From: Numida meleagris
Lineage: Eukaryota > Chordata > Aves > Galliformes > Numididae
NCBI RefSeq assembly: GCF_002078875.1
Contig: NC_034414.1
Span: 20,352,320 to 20,416,319, forward strand
Length of the DNA stretch: 64,000 nucleotides
Direction: 5' to 3'
In this document: piece after piece, positions 1 to 11,240 of the stretch
How positions within the stretch are numbered: position 1 is the first letter of the stretch
Layout of the letters: each line of letters starts with the position of its first letter
Position numbers and translations under genes: made by a program
The notes under the pieces: generated by a model
What the model was told of the DNA's origin: nothing
The model's input: only the letters and a program-made list of their open reading frames with translations
Database searches by the model: none

Positions 1-229
1 TGCCAGGGGAAGTTTTTTACTGAGAGAATGATGAAGTGCTGGAACAGGTTCCCCAGAAAGGTTGTGGATGCCCCATGCCTGGAGGTGTTTAAGGCCAGGT
101 TGGATGGGGCCCTGGGCAATCTGATCTAGTACTTGGTCTAGCAGCTGGCAACCCCGCCTTTGGCAGAGGGTTTGGAACCTGATGATCCTAGAGCTCCCTT
201 CCAACCCAATCCGTTCTATGATTCTATGA
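1..229 (+). mobile_element. CR1 LINE, 3' end fragment
   Basis: This is the 3' terminal part of a chicken-repeat-1 (CR1) non-LTR retrotransposon, cut by the window start. It reads through the usual CR1 tail: 'ggaacaggttcccc', 'ggccaggttggatgggg', then 'cccttccaacccaa', ending in the CR1 terminal repeats GTTCTATG ATTCTATG at 213-228. CR1 has no poly(A) tail and ends in such octamers, so the orientation is plus. It encodes only the last, non-catalytic residues of ORF2, with no intact frame. Confidence 0.93.
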
Positions 230-2565
230 ATCAATGGAACATGGCAAATAGAGAAGAAGATGAGAAAATTTAAAACATTTGAGAGGAACTGATCAACAGG
301 AAGCAATAGGAAACCATAGACAGGAAGACATGTTAGGCACAAAAGGTTTCTCTTCCTGTCTAGACATTAGGATACTTTTTTTATATTCATGATTTGGTTT
401 GAAAGCTCTTATTTATAGGCTGTTTTCTCTTCAAGAGAACACATAAAGATGTGAATCATGGTCAATCATAATAATTTGGAACTTCATGAAACAAACAGGA
501 GATCTTCACTTGATTTTCCACAGAGTACTCTAAAGTGTCACTCACTAATTCACTTCCCAAAAATAGTAAGGTACAGAATGGTTTAAATGATGAAAATGTG
601 TCCCTTCCGTTGAAGATGGGACATAGCATGAGAGAACTCTAATCACAGAGATAGCAAAAGAAGGCAAAATGCGTTAGCATTGTATAATCAAGGCACTCAG
701 GTAGAAAGGAACATTTTCCATGTGGCATTGCAAAGCTAAATAAAAATGCAGAGGTAACAACAAACAAACAAAGCCTAGACTTGAAGTCCAAATAGGAGAA
801 ATTATTCTTTTCTAGGGTCTTGGGGACTTCTCATTCCATCTCTGAATGAGAAACTGGAATTCAGTGAGAAGCATCTCCAGGTTAGGCAACAACTGAAACA
901 TGATCTTTCTTAGAATTAAGTGTTTTTATCTTTCTGTCCACACCAAAAAAGCCCCTACACTGCACTGTCATTGATACTGGGTATTTAATTCTCCAGTTCA
1001 GCAGCCTTCTGCAGTTGCATAGGCTTATCAGAGGGGATGATTGCTCTTTATATGTCATGCCTTCAAAGAAATTACTAAAAACTTTAAGAATTAGAAGTAG
1101 CTAAAGCTAGACTTACAGAATACATGGGATGGGGAGTTCATAATGACTAATAAAGAGCATTTGGCTGTAGTCACTCAGGCACGTAAGTACTGGTGAGATG
1201 TGCAAGACCAACCCTTTTGCAAAGACCTTATTTGCAATTTCTTGCGATGCTGACTCAGCAATGTCATCATCACAAAATATAGATAGATAACCAGTAAATA
1301 AAGCTTAAGCCACTAATGCTCAAATCAGTCATAATTACGAAAGAATGAACTATTGTTTATTATAAAAATATGCATTTATGCATATTTATGAGATATTATA
1401 AATATACAAATGATAATTGGATAAAGAGTCCCAAACACGTAAAGGAGCAATGCAAATGAAAATATTCCTAATGTTGCTTTCTATAGCTAATATACTGTGT
1501 ATTTCACATGCTTTCCATTACATTCTTTGCAGTAAGCAAGACAAGCTACACATGGATTTATCACACTGAAAAGCACTTTTAACTTTACCTACAGCATTAT
1601 CTCTTCAAAGAACAGTTTCAGAATTACAAACTTTGAAAATGGAACCACTGCCTTCAACAGTGAAAATTAACTTCTACGTACAAACTAAATGAAGATAACT
1701 CAGTATCACTTACGAGAAAAATTCGCTTTGGGTGCCAGCAGAACATAACCAAAGCACACCATATCAGCTTAATATTTTCTAAGAAACACAGTTGTATGGC
1801 TATAGGCAGTCAAGTTTCTTGCAAGTCAGGAGGGACTTACAAAATATAATTTATAAAATTTAAATAAATAAAATGCATTCATACTGATTGAAGATCACTT
1901 GAGTATTTAATCAAAGTAGGAGCATATGACTGCATTTGAATGGCTTATTCATTTATTCTACAGAAATTAGTTAACTGCTATTGTTTCAATGTTGAAATAT
2001 CTTTGAATAGCACATTAAACAATGACTAGCCTTTAGAAGACATTCTCTGTTTTTTCCCGCCAAGTGGAGTATACTGTATGGCATGGGCTTTTTTCCATAC
2101 CACAGTGTTTTGAATTTATTAACAAAATACATAATCATCTCCCTATCTTCATCTTACCTACAATGATGCCATGCCGTTTTCTTAAACCATATAATTCTGC
2201 CCATATAATTACTGAAAAAAATCCCATGAAAATTGTACATATGGAGTGGTTAAACAAGAGTGAAGTTCATAGCTCCAGTTCACATTTGTGGCAACACAAC
2301 ATCATACTCAACTAATCCTCACTGGACATGGTATAATTGTAAGTAGTGAAGGATACAGCAAGGTACTGGTATCTTAATAAATGCATTTTTTTTCCATTCA
2401 TAAAGAAAATTTGAATCTAAATTGAGGATGTCACTAAGAAAACATACAGTTGTTTTTTCTAGTGTGAAAGCAAAAGTAAATGGAAGCTGATGTCAAGAAG
2501 CAAATGGCCTCCTGAGTTTTACTACTAAGGGATATGTGATGTATATATGTTTATGTACACACACA
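230..2565. other. Unassigned AT-rich stretch
   Basis: I see no gene, RNA or dispersed repeat that I can name. Open frames are at most about 83 codons (for example 2064-2315) and show no domain or signal-peptide pattern. Composition is AT-rich and typical of avian intergenic or intronic DNA. Confidence 0.5.
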
Positions 2566-3134
2566 CGAGGGAGACTCTAAAAGTAATGCCCCCTTTTTTA
2601 TTATGGTGGGCTGTGACATCAGAAGAGGATGTTTGTAGTTTGGCAGTAGATGTTGAACCTTCCCACCAATATTCCATTCCATTTTGTTGCTGTGTGATTG
2701 ATGGCAGCAGAGGGGCAGTCTCACAAAATGGTGTCTGACATGGAAGTGCATATGAAGCAAAAGCATGCAATTCACATTCTCCAGGTGAAAAAAGAAAAAA
2801 TGTACCCAATGACATTCATTGATGCTTGCTGAATGTTTATGGAGACCAAACAGTGGATGTGAGCACAGTGAGGTGGTGGGTGGTGCATTTCAGCAGTGGC
2901 AACAGTGGCAGTGGGTCATCTCTGCTGGTGCAGATATTTATGAGTGCAGTATGCAGACTCTTCCTCATTGCTGACAAAAATGCACATCTAATGGTGGTGA
3001 CTACGCAAAAAAAAAAATATATATAGTGTTTTGTAGCTGAGAATTTACTCTATCAAATAGCGTTATTGTGCTCTTCGCATCTGTTGCAGTATCCACAGAA
3101 ATGAATAAGAGGCAATACTTTTAAAATAACCTAT
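2566..3134 (+). mobile_element. Mariner (Galluhop/Mariner1_GG-type) internally deleted copy 1
   Basis: A non-autonomous mariner of about 570 bp. The left terminal repeat reads 'gactctaaaagtaatgcc' and the right end 'gaggcaatactttt', an inverted match seen in all three copies of the window. The flanking TA is no longer clear on the left. The remnant transposase starts at ATG 2740 and reads MEVHMKQKHAIHILQ before a TGA at about 2830. The next frame carries the helix-turn-helix-like segment DVSTVRWWVVHFSSGN (about 2850-2905). It then joins directly to a C-terminal segment (QWV-SAGAD-YE) out of frame at about 2905-2912. The catalytic D,D,D core is absent, so it cannot move itself. A full mariner is about 1.2-1.3 kb. 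Bases 2642-2917 are identical to 7662-7937 in copy 2. Confidence 0.88.
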
Positions 3135-6100
3135 GTTAAAGTATTTTTCCAAAAACCAAGAACTTTAAGAATCAACTATTAGAAATAAATTTAAGTTCAA
3201 CAGCATGCATGAATAGTTAAAAGTTAGGATAAACATTTTGTCAGTGGAGAAAAAAATTTAGAAATGGGATATGACTTAACTTTCAGATTTTGGCATGTGG
3301 CATTTTTCTCAAGCAGAGAGAGCCTTGTGAGTCACAAGATCAATGACTCTATGAATCAGGATCTGTATCAGCACAAACTCTAGTGTGGTATGACTAAGCA
3401 CTCTGGTCAGCCAGCTCTAGACAGGATTAAATCGAGGATCAGGGGAAGCAAATTTTAGAGATATCCTGTTTGCCAAATTAATTGGTACAAAGCAACTCCA
3501 AGCAAAAAAGATGTTGCACGATGTGTTGCAGTGATTGGTCTCTGCTGTTTATTACATGATGTCTTCAATTGTTCGGTAGAGAGCTTTACAAGTAAAGGAC
3601 AATAAAGGAAATGGAGCCCAACATCCTGAGTATTCTTTTCCAAAAGCAGATGGGAAAACTGAGACCTTAACATCCCAGAAAAAAAAAAAAACATAATGGT
3701 AACAGTATGTTTTATTTCTGTGCTCTACATACTGTACATATAACTCAGAAAAGAAAAAATCATTAGGTTTTCCCCTTCAGTGCTTATAGGAGTCTAAGGA
3801 TTAACTGGACAAAGGAAGAAATACAACTAGAAATCTAGCAAAAGTCCTTTGAAAAGACATGCAATTTGCAGCTGAATAAAAGACTTACCATAGGATGTTA
3901 TGCAAAAGCCCATTTGGGTTTATGGTCTATCAATCCCTTTTTAAGATAGGATGCAAGAAGGCAAATCAAATATACAGCAGTGAGAGGAAAGGGAGAAAAA
4001 AAAATTGGAACGCAGTATTGCAAGAGAACATATGAGAAATTGGAAGTTATACATCAACAATTCTTATCTGATATACATGTATATATTTTATAGATATATT
4101 AAAGCATTCATAGAAAGTGTCAGTATTCAGGTGTGAATTCAGTGTATTTTTATCTGAGAAGCCACTATATATTGCTTCAGATAACACAGTGAACTAGGAC
4201 AATAAAAATCTCAATATCCATATAAATTTCAACCAAGATATACAGAAACACCCTTCTGACACATTTTCATGATATGCTCGCTGTGCCAGCGAAGGCCATT
4301 TTGTCTTCACTGCATTTTCTGCCACTTAAAGAGGAAAAAAAAAAAAAGGAAGAGGGGAAGTATCTTCACTCAGGTGATTACAATAATCCGGTTTATATAA
4401 AATGTCTGTTTGAAGAAATAGTTGCAGAAAAAAATCTGGAAAAGATATTTTGCATAACTTCATCACTGAAACTAACAGGCTGCTTCCAAAGTAGTTCAGA
4501 TACAGAAGGCCACTAACATGCTGTGGCAGGAAAACAAGTTCTGACAAATTTATTCTGAATGCACGTAGACTGGAATGCAAATACCACAGCAGGAAAATAT
4601 ATGTGGGAATGGAGCTAGATCATATTTTATACAACAGAACTACAGCTCCAATCTAACAAAAACAAAAACAACAACAAAAAAAAAGAATTAATTTTTTTTG
4701 AATTGAGTGAATAACTGGTCAAAAAGACGAGGCTATGAAAATCTCTTCTCATGTAACTGATGTTTGCTTTGTTTAAGTTTTATCATTTTCAAAGTGAAAT
4801 GTTCAGTATTTTGTTTATACAAACCATTATCTTCAGAAAACATTTCTTACATGTCACGTAGTATTGTAATGGCTTTCCTCAAATAAAAAAAAGCAAACAA
4901 AGCATTTTGGAAAAAAGTCACTTTTCCAACCATCTCAACCACACTGAAAATAACTGTAGTTGATCTCCTACTCTCTCACTCCAAGCAAATAAGACATTCA
5001 ATCACTTTTACAACTGGGGAAAAGATTAGAAATGAATACGCACTTATTTACTTAATAAAGCAGTGTCCTCTACAGTACTCTAGCAAAATATAGATTTGTG
5101 ATTGCAAAGACCATTCTCTGTGAACATTTATGCTGTGCCTAATGCAATAAAGTTCCTAACCTGTCAGTATAGCACATTTAATAGCAATAGGAACGTACTG
5201 GTTATTTTTCAGAGAAGAATCAAGATAGACCTTCCTCCAAAGCCACGCCAGGTAGTGGTCACACTTCCTACTATGAATATCAGCTATGCCACTAGTGAAG
5301 TGCTGTTGCAAGATCGCAGCCTACACTCGCATTAGGGACTCTTGCCCAGGATGACAAACACAAAAATATTTTGTTAACCTGAAGAAAACCTGACACAAAT
5401 GAGAACATTATGGCTTCTTGTGCATATACATGCATACATTCATGTGCACGTGGAAGCATTCATACCTATTATCCTTTACCTGAAAGTAAGAGAACAAGTA
5501 TTCAAATTCTTGTAGGCCCATCTCTCACCCAAACCCCAAACTGTAAAGTCACTGAAACTATAGCTGCAGTTAGTGTTCCACCCACTATATCCTGCAAGAC
5601 CTCTGCCACAAGCAGAATGAAAGGTTAAGTGACATATAGAAAAGTATCAAAAGGCTTACTCTGCAGATACTATTATAACCAAAATTCTAGTAAAAAAGGA
5701 ACACAGAAAAAAAAAATCTTACTAGCATCTTAAAGGAAAAGAGCAAAGTTTTTAGGCCCAAGGTATTTTTGTTATAGATCAATGCTTCACAGTTTAAATA
5801 CTTTTCTCTCCAGATTCTCAGCTTCAGTTTGTTTACTGTGAAGAATCAGCTATAACATTTAACATTTGGGAGTTAAGGATGGAATGTAATGTGGAATTTC
5901 AGCTCTGCTCTCCAAATCACAGATCAGATGGCAGACATGTGGTCAGGCAAATAACACATTACTATCCTCTTTTCTGGGCTGAAGGGTGTTATCTTGAAAC
6001 ATTTCTGAACAGATGAACTAAAAAACTACACCAACTACAAAAGCTACACCATTCAGAAAGATATCACCAAAAGGAAGAAAAAAATCAAAATACAGTCTCA

Positions 6101-7587
6101 AAAAGGATCTGTGCTTCAGATAAAAGTACATCCTTCTACTAGGACAAATATTAGTACCTAAGCAGCTAGAAATGTACTGGAGATCCTGTAGATGGCTACA
6201 ACTACATTTGAGATTTCAGTACAGTACTAGAGAGATCTCTTTCTCAGGTGTATTGGGAAATAAGCATGAATGGAACAGTTTAACTGCCAAACCCAGGGAC
6301 AATCAGAACATATCTCTAGGAAGGTATAGCGACTGTGCTTCTCTCTAAGCAAAGGACTATCATAAATAGCTTGGCTGTTAAGAGCTGCCATTGTACACTA
6401 TTGCATACGACAATTGAGCACTATTGATTTACCATCAATACCTTTATTTTTCAGCTCAGCTGAGACACAGAAATTGCTGACACATTGTGGATTTGCCAGT
6501 GTTTGTTGATGGCAGAGTTCCTTAATCCACTTTACTGTGTGGCCTAAACCTGTATTAGGTAAATTGACATTGACAAACAAGCTTGTAGCTTGCCATAAGT
6601 CTGAAATCTCCTCTTGAAACATGCTTCAGCTGGTCTCTGTTAATCATCTCTACTGCTGGCAATCAGGTTTTTGTTAATATGGAGGACACTATAACATGAA
6701 TAAGGCAGCTGCAAAAAGTCACCATTTTTGTAAGCATCACTTTTTTCCCCCCATTTGTGCCTTCCTTTTTATGTATTTAGCTGAAAGCTTCTCTACAGAA
6801 TTGAAGTTGAGGTATGAAAGAACAGGCTGACTGGGAGGAAAAAGCCATGCTGCAGGAAGTTGGAAGTAGAACAAAAGGGAAGGAAAGGACAGCAGAGGTT
6901 ACTGCTGCTCAAGTATTAGCATAGGGAAAGCATTGCCACAAGATATAGCTAGTGCACCTGGATCAAATGGTAATCAGAAACCAAATACAAAGCATTAACA
7001 AAAATACCAAATTGGTGATAAATCAGAATTATCCGATAAAGTACATAACCATGATGACTGCAGTTACTCTCATGTACAGATGATTAACTCAAACTTATCT
7101 CTTATTTACATCCTATTGGAGACACAATGTCACATTTTGCTTTCACAAACAAATAAGGCAGGGTTACTCCGCCACACTTCAGTACACAAAGTCAAAATCC
7201 ATGTTTTTGGGGTTATCTGACCTGCCAAGGAAGCTTTTATTAGCTATGCTACAAATTATATTTCACTCCCCGAATGAGCTACAAAAGAAAAAAAAACTAT
7301 AAAATTAATTTTGCCTCTGAAGTAGGCAATGACAGATAAGGAGTGTGGGCACACAATATTTCTAAAATGTGATTTACAAATATTATGTTTGAATACATAC
7401 AAAGTCTCACCTACTTGAAACATAGAATCTGTTTTACCAGTTTCAATCACTTGTGAGAATAACATTTTGTGCAACTTCAGTATTATATGTAACTTACAGT
7501 TCAGTAAAGAGGTCTGCTCATGGATCTTCAGTCTCAGTATTAGTCTGATATGTGAAACTACAAAACTGAGGTGATTAAACAAGACCT
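3135..7587. other. Unassigned AT-rich stretch
   Basis: No recognisable gene or named repeat. It contains a short polypurine run at 4329-4358 and A-rich tracts near 3678 and 4674-4685. The open frame on the minus strand at 6398-6622 (74 codons) is the least low-complexity of the frames here but matches nothing I know. It is probably chance. Confidence 0.5.
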
Positions 7588-8151
7588 ATAGTAACTATGA
7601 AACTAATGCTTCTTATTTTATTATGTTAGCCCACAATGTCAGAGGCGGGTGGTGGTGGCACGGCAGTAGATGTTGAACCTTCCCACCAATATTCCATTCC
7701 ATTTTGTTGCTGTGTGATTGATGGCAGCAGAGGGGCAGTCTCACAAAATGGTGTCTGACATGGAAGTGCATATGAAGCAAAAGCATGCAATTCACATTCT
7801 CCAGGTGAAAAAAGAAAAAATGTACCCAATGACATTCATTGATGCTTGCTGAATGTTTATGGAGACCAAACAGTGGATGTGAGCACAGTGAGGTGGTGGG
7901 TGGTGCATTTCAGCAGTGGCAACAGTGGCAGTGGGTCGCCTCTGCTGGTGCAGATATTTATGAGAGCAGTATGCAGGCTCTTTCTCATTGCTGAGAAAAA
8001 AAAAAAAATACACAGCTAGTGGTGGTTATTATGTTGAAAAATAGTGTTTTGTAGCTGAGAATTTACTCTATCAAATAGTGTTATTGCGCTCTTTACATCT
8101 GTTGTAATTTCCATGGAAATAAATAAAAATCATTACTTTTGGAGCAACCTA
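7588..8151 (+). mobile_element. Mariner (Galluhop/Mariner1_GG-type) internally deleted copy 2
   Basis: A second non-autonomous mariner in the same orientation as copy 1, 5,020 bp downstream. The left end is strongly decayed ('aaactaatgcttcttatttt'). The right end 'cattacttttggagcaacct' is well kept and is followed by A. It has the same internal deletion as copy 1, joining FSSGNS to the C-terminal QWVASAGAD segment, and the same early TGA. The outer parts differ from copy 1 at many positions (about 85 percent identity on the right by eye, less on the left). The 276 bases 7662-7937 are identical to 2642-2917. No catalytic core remains. Confidence 0.88.
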
Positions 8152-9019
8152 CATGAAATCTAGCCATTGCAAGATCAATCCATTAAGCAGTATAAGACAT
8201 GGTTAACAAATTTGGTACTAGTCTTCCCTAGGTTTACACACATTATTCACTCTCTGCCCTGCAAGTAATTTCATTGACTGAAAGGTGAAATCCTGGCCGT
8301 ATTTAAGACACTGGCAGAACTCCCATTGACTACAACACAGCTACGCAAGAATTACACATATGAACACGCCCGTGCTGGGTTACCGTCTTAAACCTCAGAA
8401 TACTCTGTAGGGTAAGCAATTTTCATAGCCTTCATTTTCATAGAGAACAAAAAGTGTACTTCATTAAAGCCACTTGAAAAATTCCTCCTGATGTTCTCAA
8501 AAGATGGATTTTCTGACCCATCAAAGATTTCTCTGGTCATGTCTAAAACCTTTATTAACCAAAGGCAGGAAACAGGCAGAAGTTTGCTCTAGTCCCAATG
8601 TCTGTGCATATCATAACAGACACGCAAAGGATAGTTACTTCTCCTTAGAGCGAGATTCATCTGATCTTAGCTGTACAGTCTCAGTGGAGAGGAATAGCCG
8701 TTTCTCAGTGAAAGTTATTCATCCTGAGGTAGGCATTCAAATAACTGCTAGTTTGTAAATCTGCCACCCTTTATGCAGTCACATTCACTGCAAAACAGCA
8801 GAACAAGCAGTGTCACAGCTTGTCTGTTCAGGCAGATATCTTCAGAAACTTTGGATCATGATCTAGGATACATGCCCAGGTTTCCCACTTCAACATTCTC
8901 AAGTGCTTCTCTACAGAGTCAAAAGCTCAGCTTTGCCTTGCAATCAGACATAAGCAGTCATGGAAATTTCAATTAATGTATGGTTAATTAACTTAGATAT
9001 CTAACTACTGATTCAAATA
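8152..9019. other. Unassigned stretch
   Basis: No gene or repeat recognised. Small open frames at 8504-8758 and 8773-8976 on the plus strand have no visible domain and I treat them as chance. Confidence 0.5.
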
Positions 9020-9877
9020 TTGAAAAGGGAAGAAAAGAAACACTCCAAAAACACGTCTCTTTCCCTTTTCCTTATCTCAACTACTCTTGTTTTCACTGCA
9101 CATGAAATCCAGACCCTCTCTTCTCCATTAGTGAGGCAAAAGCGTAGCAGCAGGCTGGTGCCAGTGCACAATCCCTTCTTTGTTCCTCAATGCCTCTTAC
9201 TCTTTTCCTCCACTGCTACTTGCTTTTTATGCCCTCTTATTTTGCATGGATTTCTCTATTGGCTGCAGTCCCTTCAGTGCTGTCCCCTTTCCAACACAGG
9301 TTGCCTACAAGCTACATTCCACTTGAGAGTGCCCTGTTCTGGCATTGCTTATCCACAGGGATATCCCTGCTTTGGCATGGGGGCACTTTTGAGCTGCAGT
9401 CCCCTCAGGGACATATGTCTCTGGCATGGAGTAACTCCTTCCAAACAGACACCCCCAGCTGCGCCCCCAACAATGTCCCCCTCCTTGTCTACATTTTTTT
9501 CCTCCAAACACTTCTTCACGTCTCCTTACATCTTTCCTTTTATACATCCTCAGGTCTGTTCCTTTGTCTCCTGTCCCAAGCAGCTATTACCCTTAGACAC
9601 ATTTGAGTGTCTCCATGCCCCTCTGACCTGGAAGAAGCTTTGGGTTGCTTTCACTCATTTCATGCTGGAACCAATTGTGACTGACACAGGGCAGATCATA
9701 CCCTTTACTGTCTGCCCTGGGTACTCTGAGGACCCCAGTAACGAAATCCTGCTATTTATACCCCAAGCATTTCACCCTTCACCTCTGCGAAACAGATTAT
9801 TAAATAACTGTTTGAACACACATGAATTGGGAACTCTATTTTACCACCATCATAATCTTAATGCACGCACATTATAA
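9020..9877 (+). other. Pyrimidine-rich block with a 285-codon open frame, probably not a gene
   Basis: A 285-codon frame runs through a C+T-rich stretch. A second plus frame (9190-9606) and a minus frame (9305-9547) are also open here, which suggests that stop codons are simply rare in this composition. The predicted protein is rich in Leu, Ser, Pro, Cys and Phe, with no domain, signal peptide or ordered membrane pattern that I recognise. The DNA holds two near-copies of a 'gctgcagtcccctcaggg'-like motif (9262-9277 and 9393-9410) with similar 'ctggcat' words around them. The block may therefore be an old tandem or dispersed repeat. It lies about 650 bp upstream of the CpG island. Confidence 0.3.
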
Positions 9878-10529
9878 ATTCTTCCTACCCTGTCAGATGA
9901 TAGGAATTAACATTAGTATTATGCGTAAATGCATACAGTGCTCCCCTCATGCCCTGGTGAATAGGTTCACCCTATCAAAGCCCGCCTCTTTTACCCCTCC
10001 CCCCTGCATACCAAGCTATAAGAAGTTTTGCCCTCTGCCTCTGCACAAGCAAGAAAGTTAAAGTAGTGCAAAAACAACATTACAGTCTTCATCCTATTGT
10101 CTCTGAACTCTAGATAATTGGGTTTGACACCACAATAATCTTTTGTTACAGAGCTCGGGCCTTTGGTGATTTACAGGGAGATTACAGCAGTTCGAACATT
10201 TGTCTAAGAAAAGGTACGTGCTTTGTCCTTTCACAGAGACGCGTCTTTCTGCTGCCCACAGCAGGAGGTTCTGGTCATTTCTCTGTATCCCCATCCCTCT
10301 ACCAACTGATTCCAAACCCTTGGTCCCTCGTGCAAAGTTTACAAAAGGTTTATGCTCCAGGCTACCCAGAGCAACGATGTCAGGAGCCATCAGAAGCATT
10401 CTGATGTCTTCCAGCTGTAGCCGTGCAAAGACATCTCCCTGGGGCAGCAGCTGTACGCCCAACATTCACCTCCTTTTGAGAAAAGGACCGCTGAGTATTC
10501 ACACTTCAAAAGCCGGACTCCTCCTCGCT
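9878..10529. other. Transition into the CpG island
   Basis: GC content rises gradually toward the island. Overlapping open frames on both strands (plus 10200-10994, minus 10094-10465) reflect composition and carry no domain I recognise. If the minus-strand donor at 10679/10678 is used, this would be the start of a first intron. Confidence 0.35.
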
Positions 10530-10678
10530 AGGACGCGGGCAGCCCGAACCCTGCTGGGAGAAGCCCGGCCCGGTCCCTGCTCGCCAGGCGGCTCCCTGCC
10601 TCCCTCCGGAGCCCTATCCCGTAAGCGAGACCACTGCGGCGTAACCCTGACCGGCCCGAGCGCGGCAGCGGGACTCAC

Positions 10679-10960
10679 CTCTTCTCTTTGCAATCGCTTT
10701 CCCACGCTGCCAGCGACTCCTCGGCTCCGTGCGCCTTCCTCCACGCACACGAGCCCCCAGCACCAAAACTACAGCTCTCTCCAGAGTATCTCTGCCACCC
10801 TAGCTGTACCTAAGCCAGGCAGCGCCCGGTCCTTTTCCACCGTCTGCTGCCCGCGGGCCACGGAACGCCCCGGGCCACGGAACGCCCCAGGCCACGGAAC
10901 GCCCCAGGCCACGGAACGCCCCGCTCCTTGCCCCCTCACGCCCGCCGCGTGCTCCTCCAA
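10679..10960 (-). other. Candidate first exon with consensus splice donor (minus strand)
   Basis: On the minus strand the sequence 'aagagaagag|gtgagtccc' fits the vertebrate 5' splice consensus exactly at six intronic bases (exon end 10679, GT at 10678-10677). It lies inside the CpG island. A start near 10960 is a guess from the TTTAAA/GGGCGG element at 10981-10995. The exon would include the four 17-bp repeats. A frame from 10750 (MCVEEGARSRGVAG...) passes through the donor, so the exon could be 5' UTR or carry a short coding start. No matching acceptor was identified downstream. Confidence 0.3.
10855..10922. repeat. 17-bp tandem repeat, four copies
   Basis: Four adjacent copies of 'gggccacggaacgcccc' start at 10855, 10872, 10889 and 10906. 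Units 3 and 4 start with A in place of the first G, and otherwise all four are identical. The unit length is not a multiple of three. Each unit contains one CpG in 'cacggaacg' and a second at 'acgccc'. It sits within the CpG island and inside the candidate minus-strand first exon. Confidence 0.97.
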
Positions 10961-11240
10961 CGGCCGCCACGCGGCAGAGACCGCCCTTTTTTAAACCGCC
11001 GCGCGAGGCGCTGCACGCTCCTCTTAGAGGTTTTGCGCGCGGCGCTCGCTCCCCGCCGCTTCAGGGCCCTGCAGCCCCCGCCCCAACCCCTGCCCTCGTG
11101 CCCGGGCCGCCGCCCGGAGTTCTTCTGTCTGCTCCCGTGTTACCTCAGGGCGAGAGTAGTGTATGTAAGCGCGAGAGAGCGTGGTTGCTCCCGCTGCGTG
11201 GTCTGGCCTGCAGCACGTCAGGGCTTCTCGGTGCTTCTCA

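Larger units (their letters stand above)
10530..11240. promoter_or_regulatory. CpG island, likely promoter
   Basis: About 700 bp of GC-rich, CpG-dense DNA stands out sharply from AT-rich surroundings. CpG is frequent, for example 'ccgcgcgaggcgctgcacgc' near 11000. There are GC-box words: 'ccgccc' at 10981-10986 is GGGCGG on the minus strand. A TTTAAA element lies at 10990-10995. In warm-blooded vertebrates such islands usually mark promoters. Direction is unsettled. The minus strand has the best splice donor (10679/10678). The plus strand has weaker candidates: GTAAGC at about 11165, and a GC-type donor 'cag|gcaagt' at 11271/11272. The target gene cannot be named from this window. Confidence 0.75.

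Noticed and set aside
10200..10994. 264-codon plus-strand frame through the CpG island
   Set aside because: GC-rich DNA has few stop codons, both strands are open, and the predicted protein shows no domain. The frame also passes through the 17-bp repeats.
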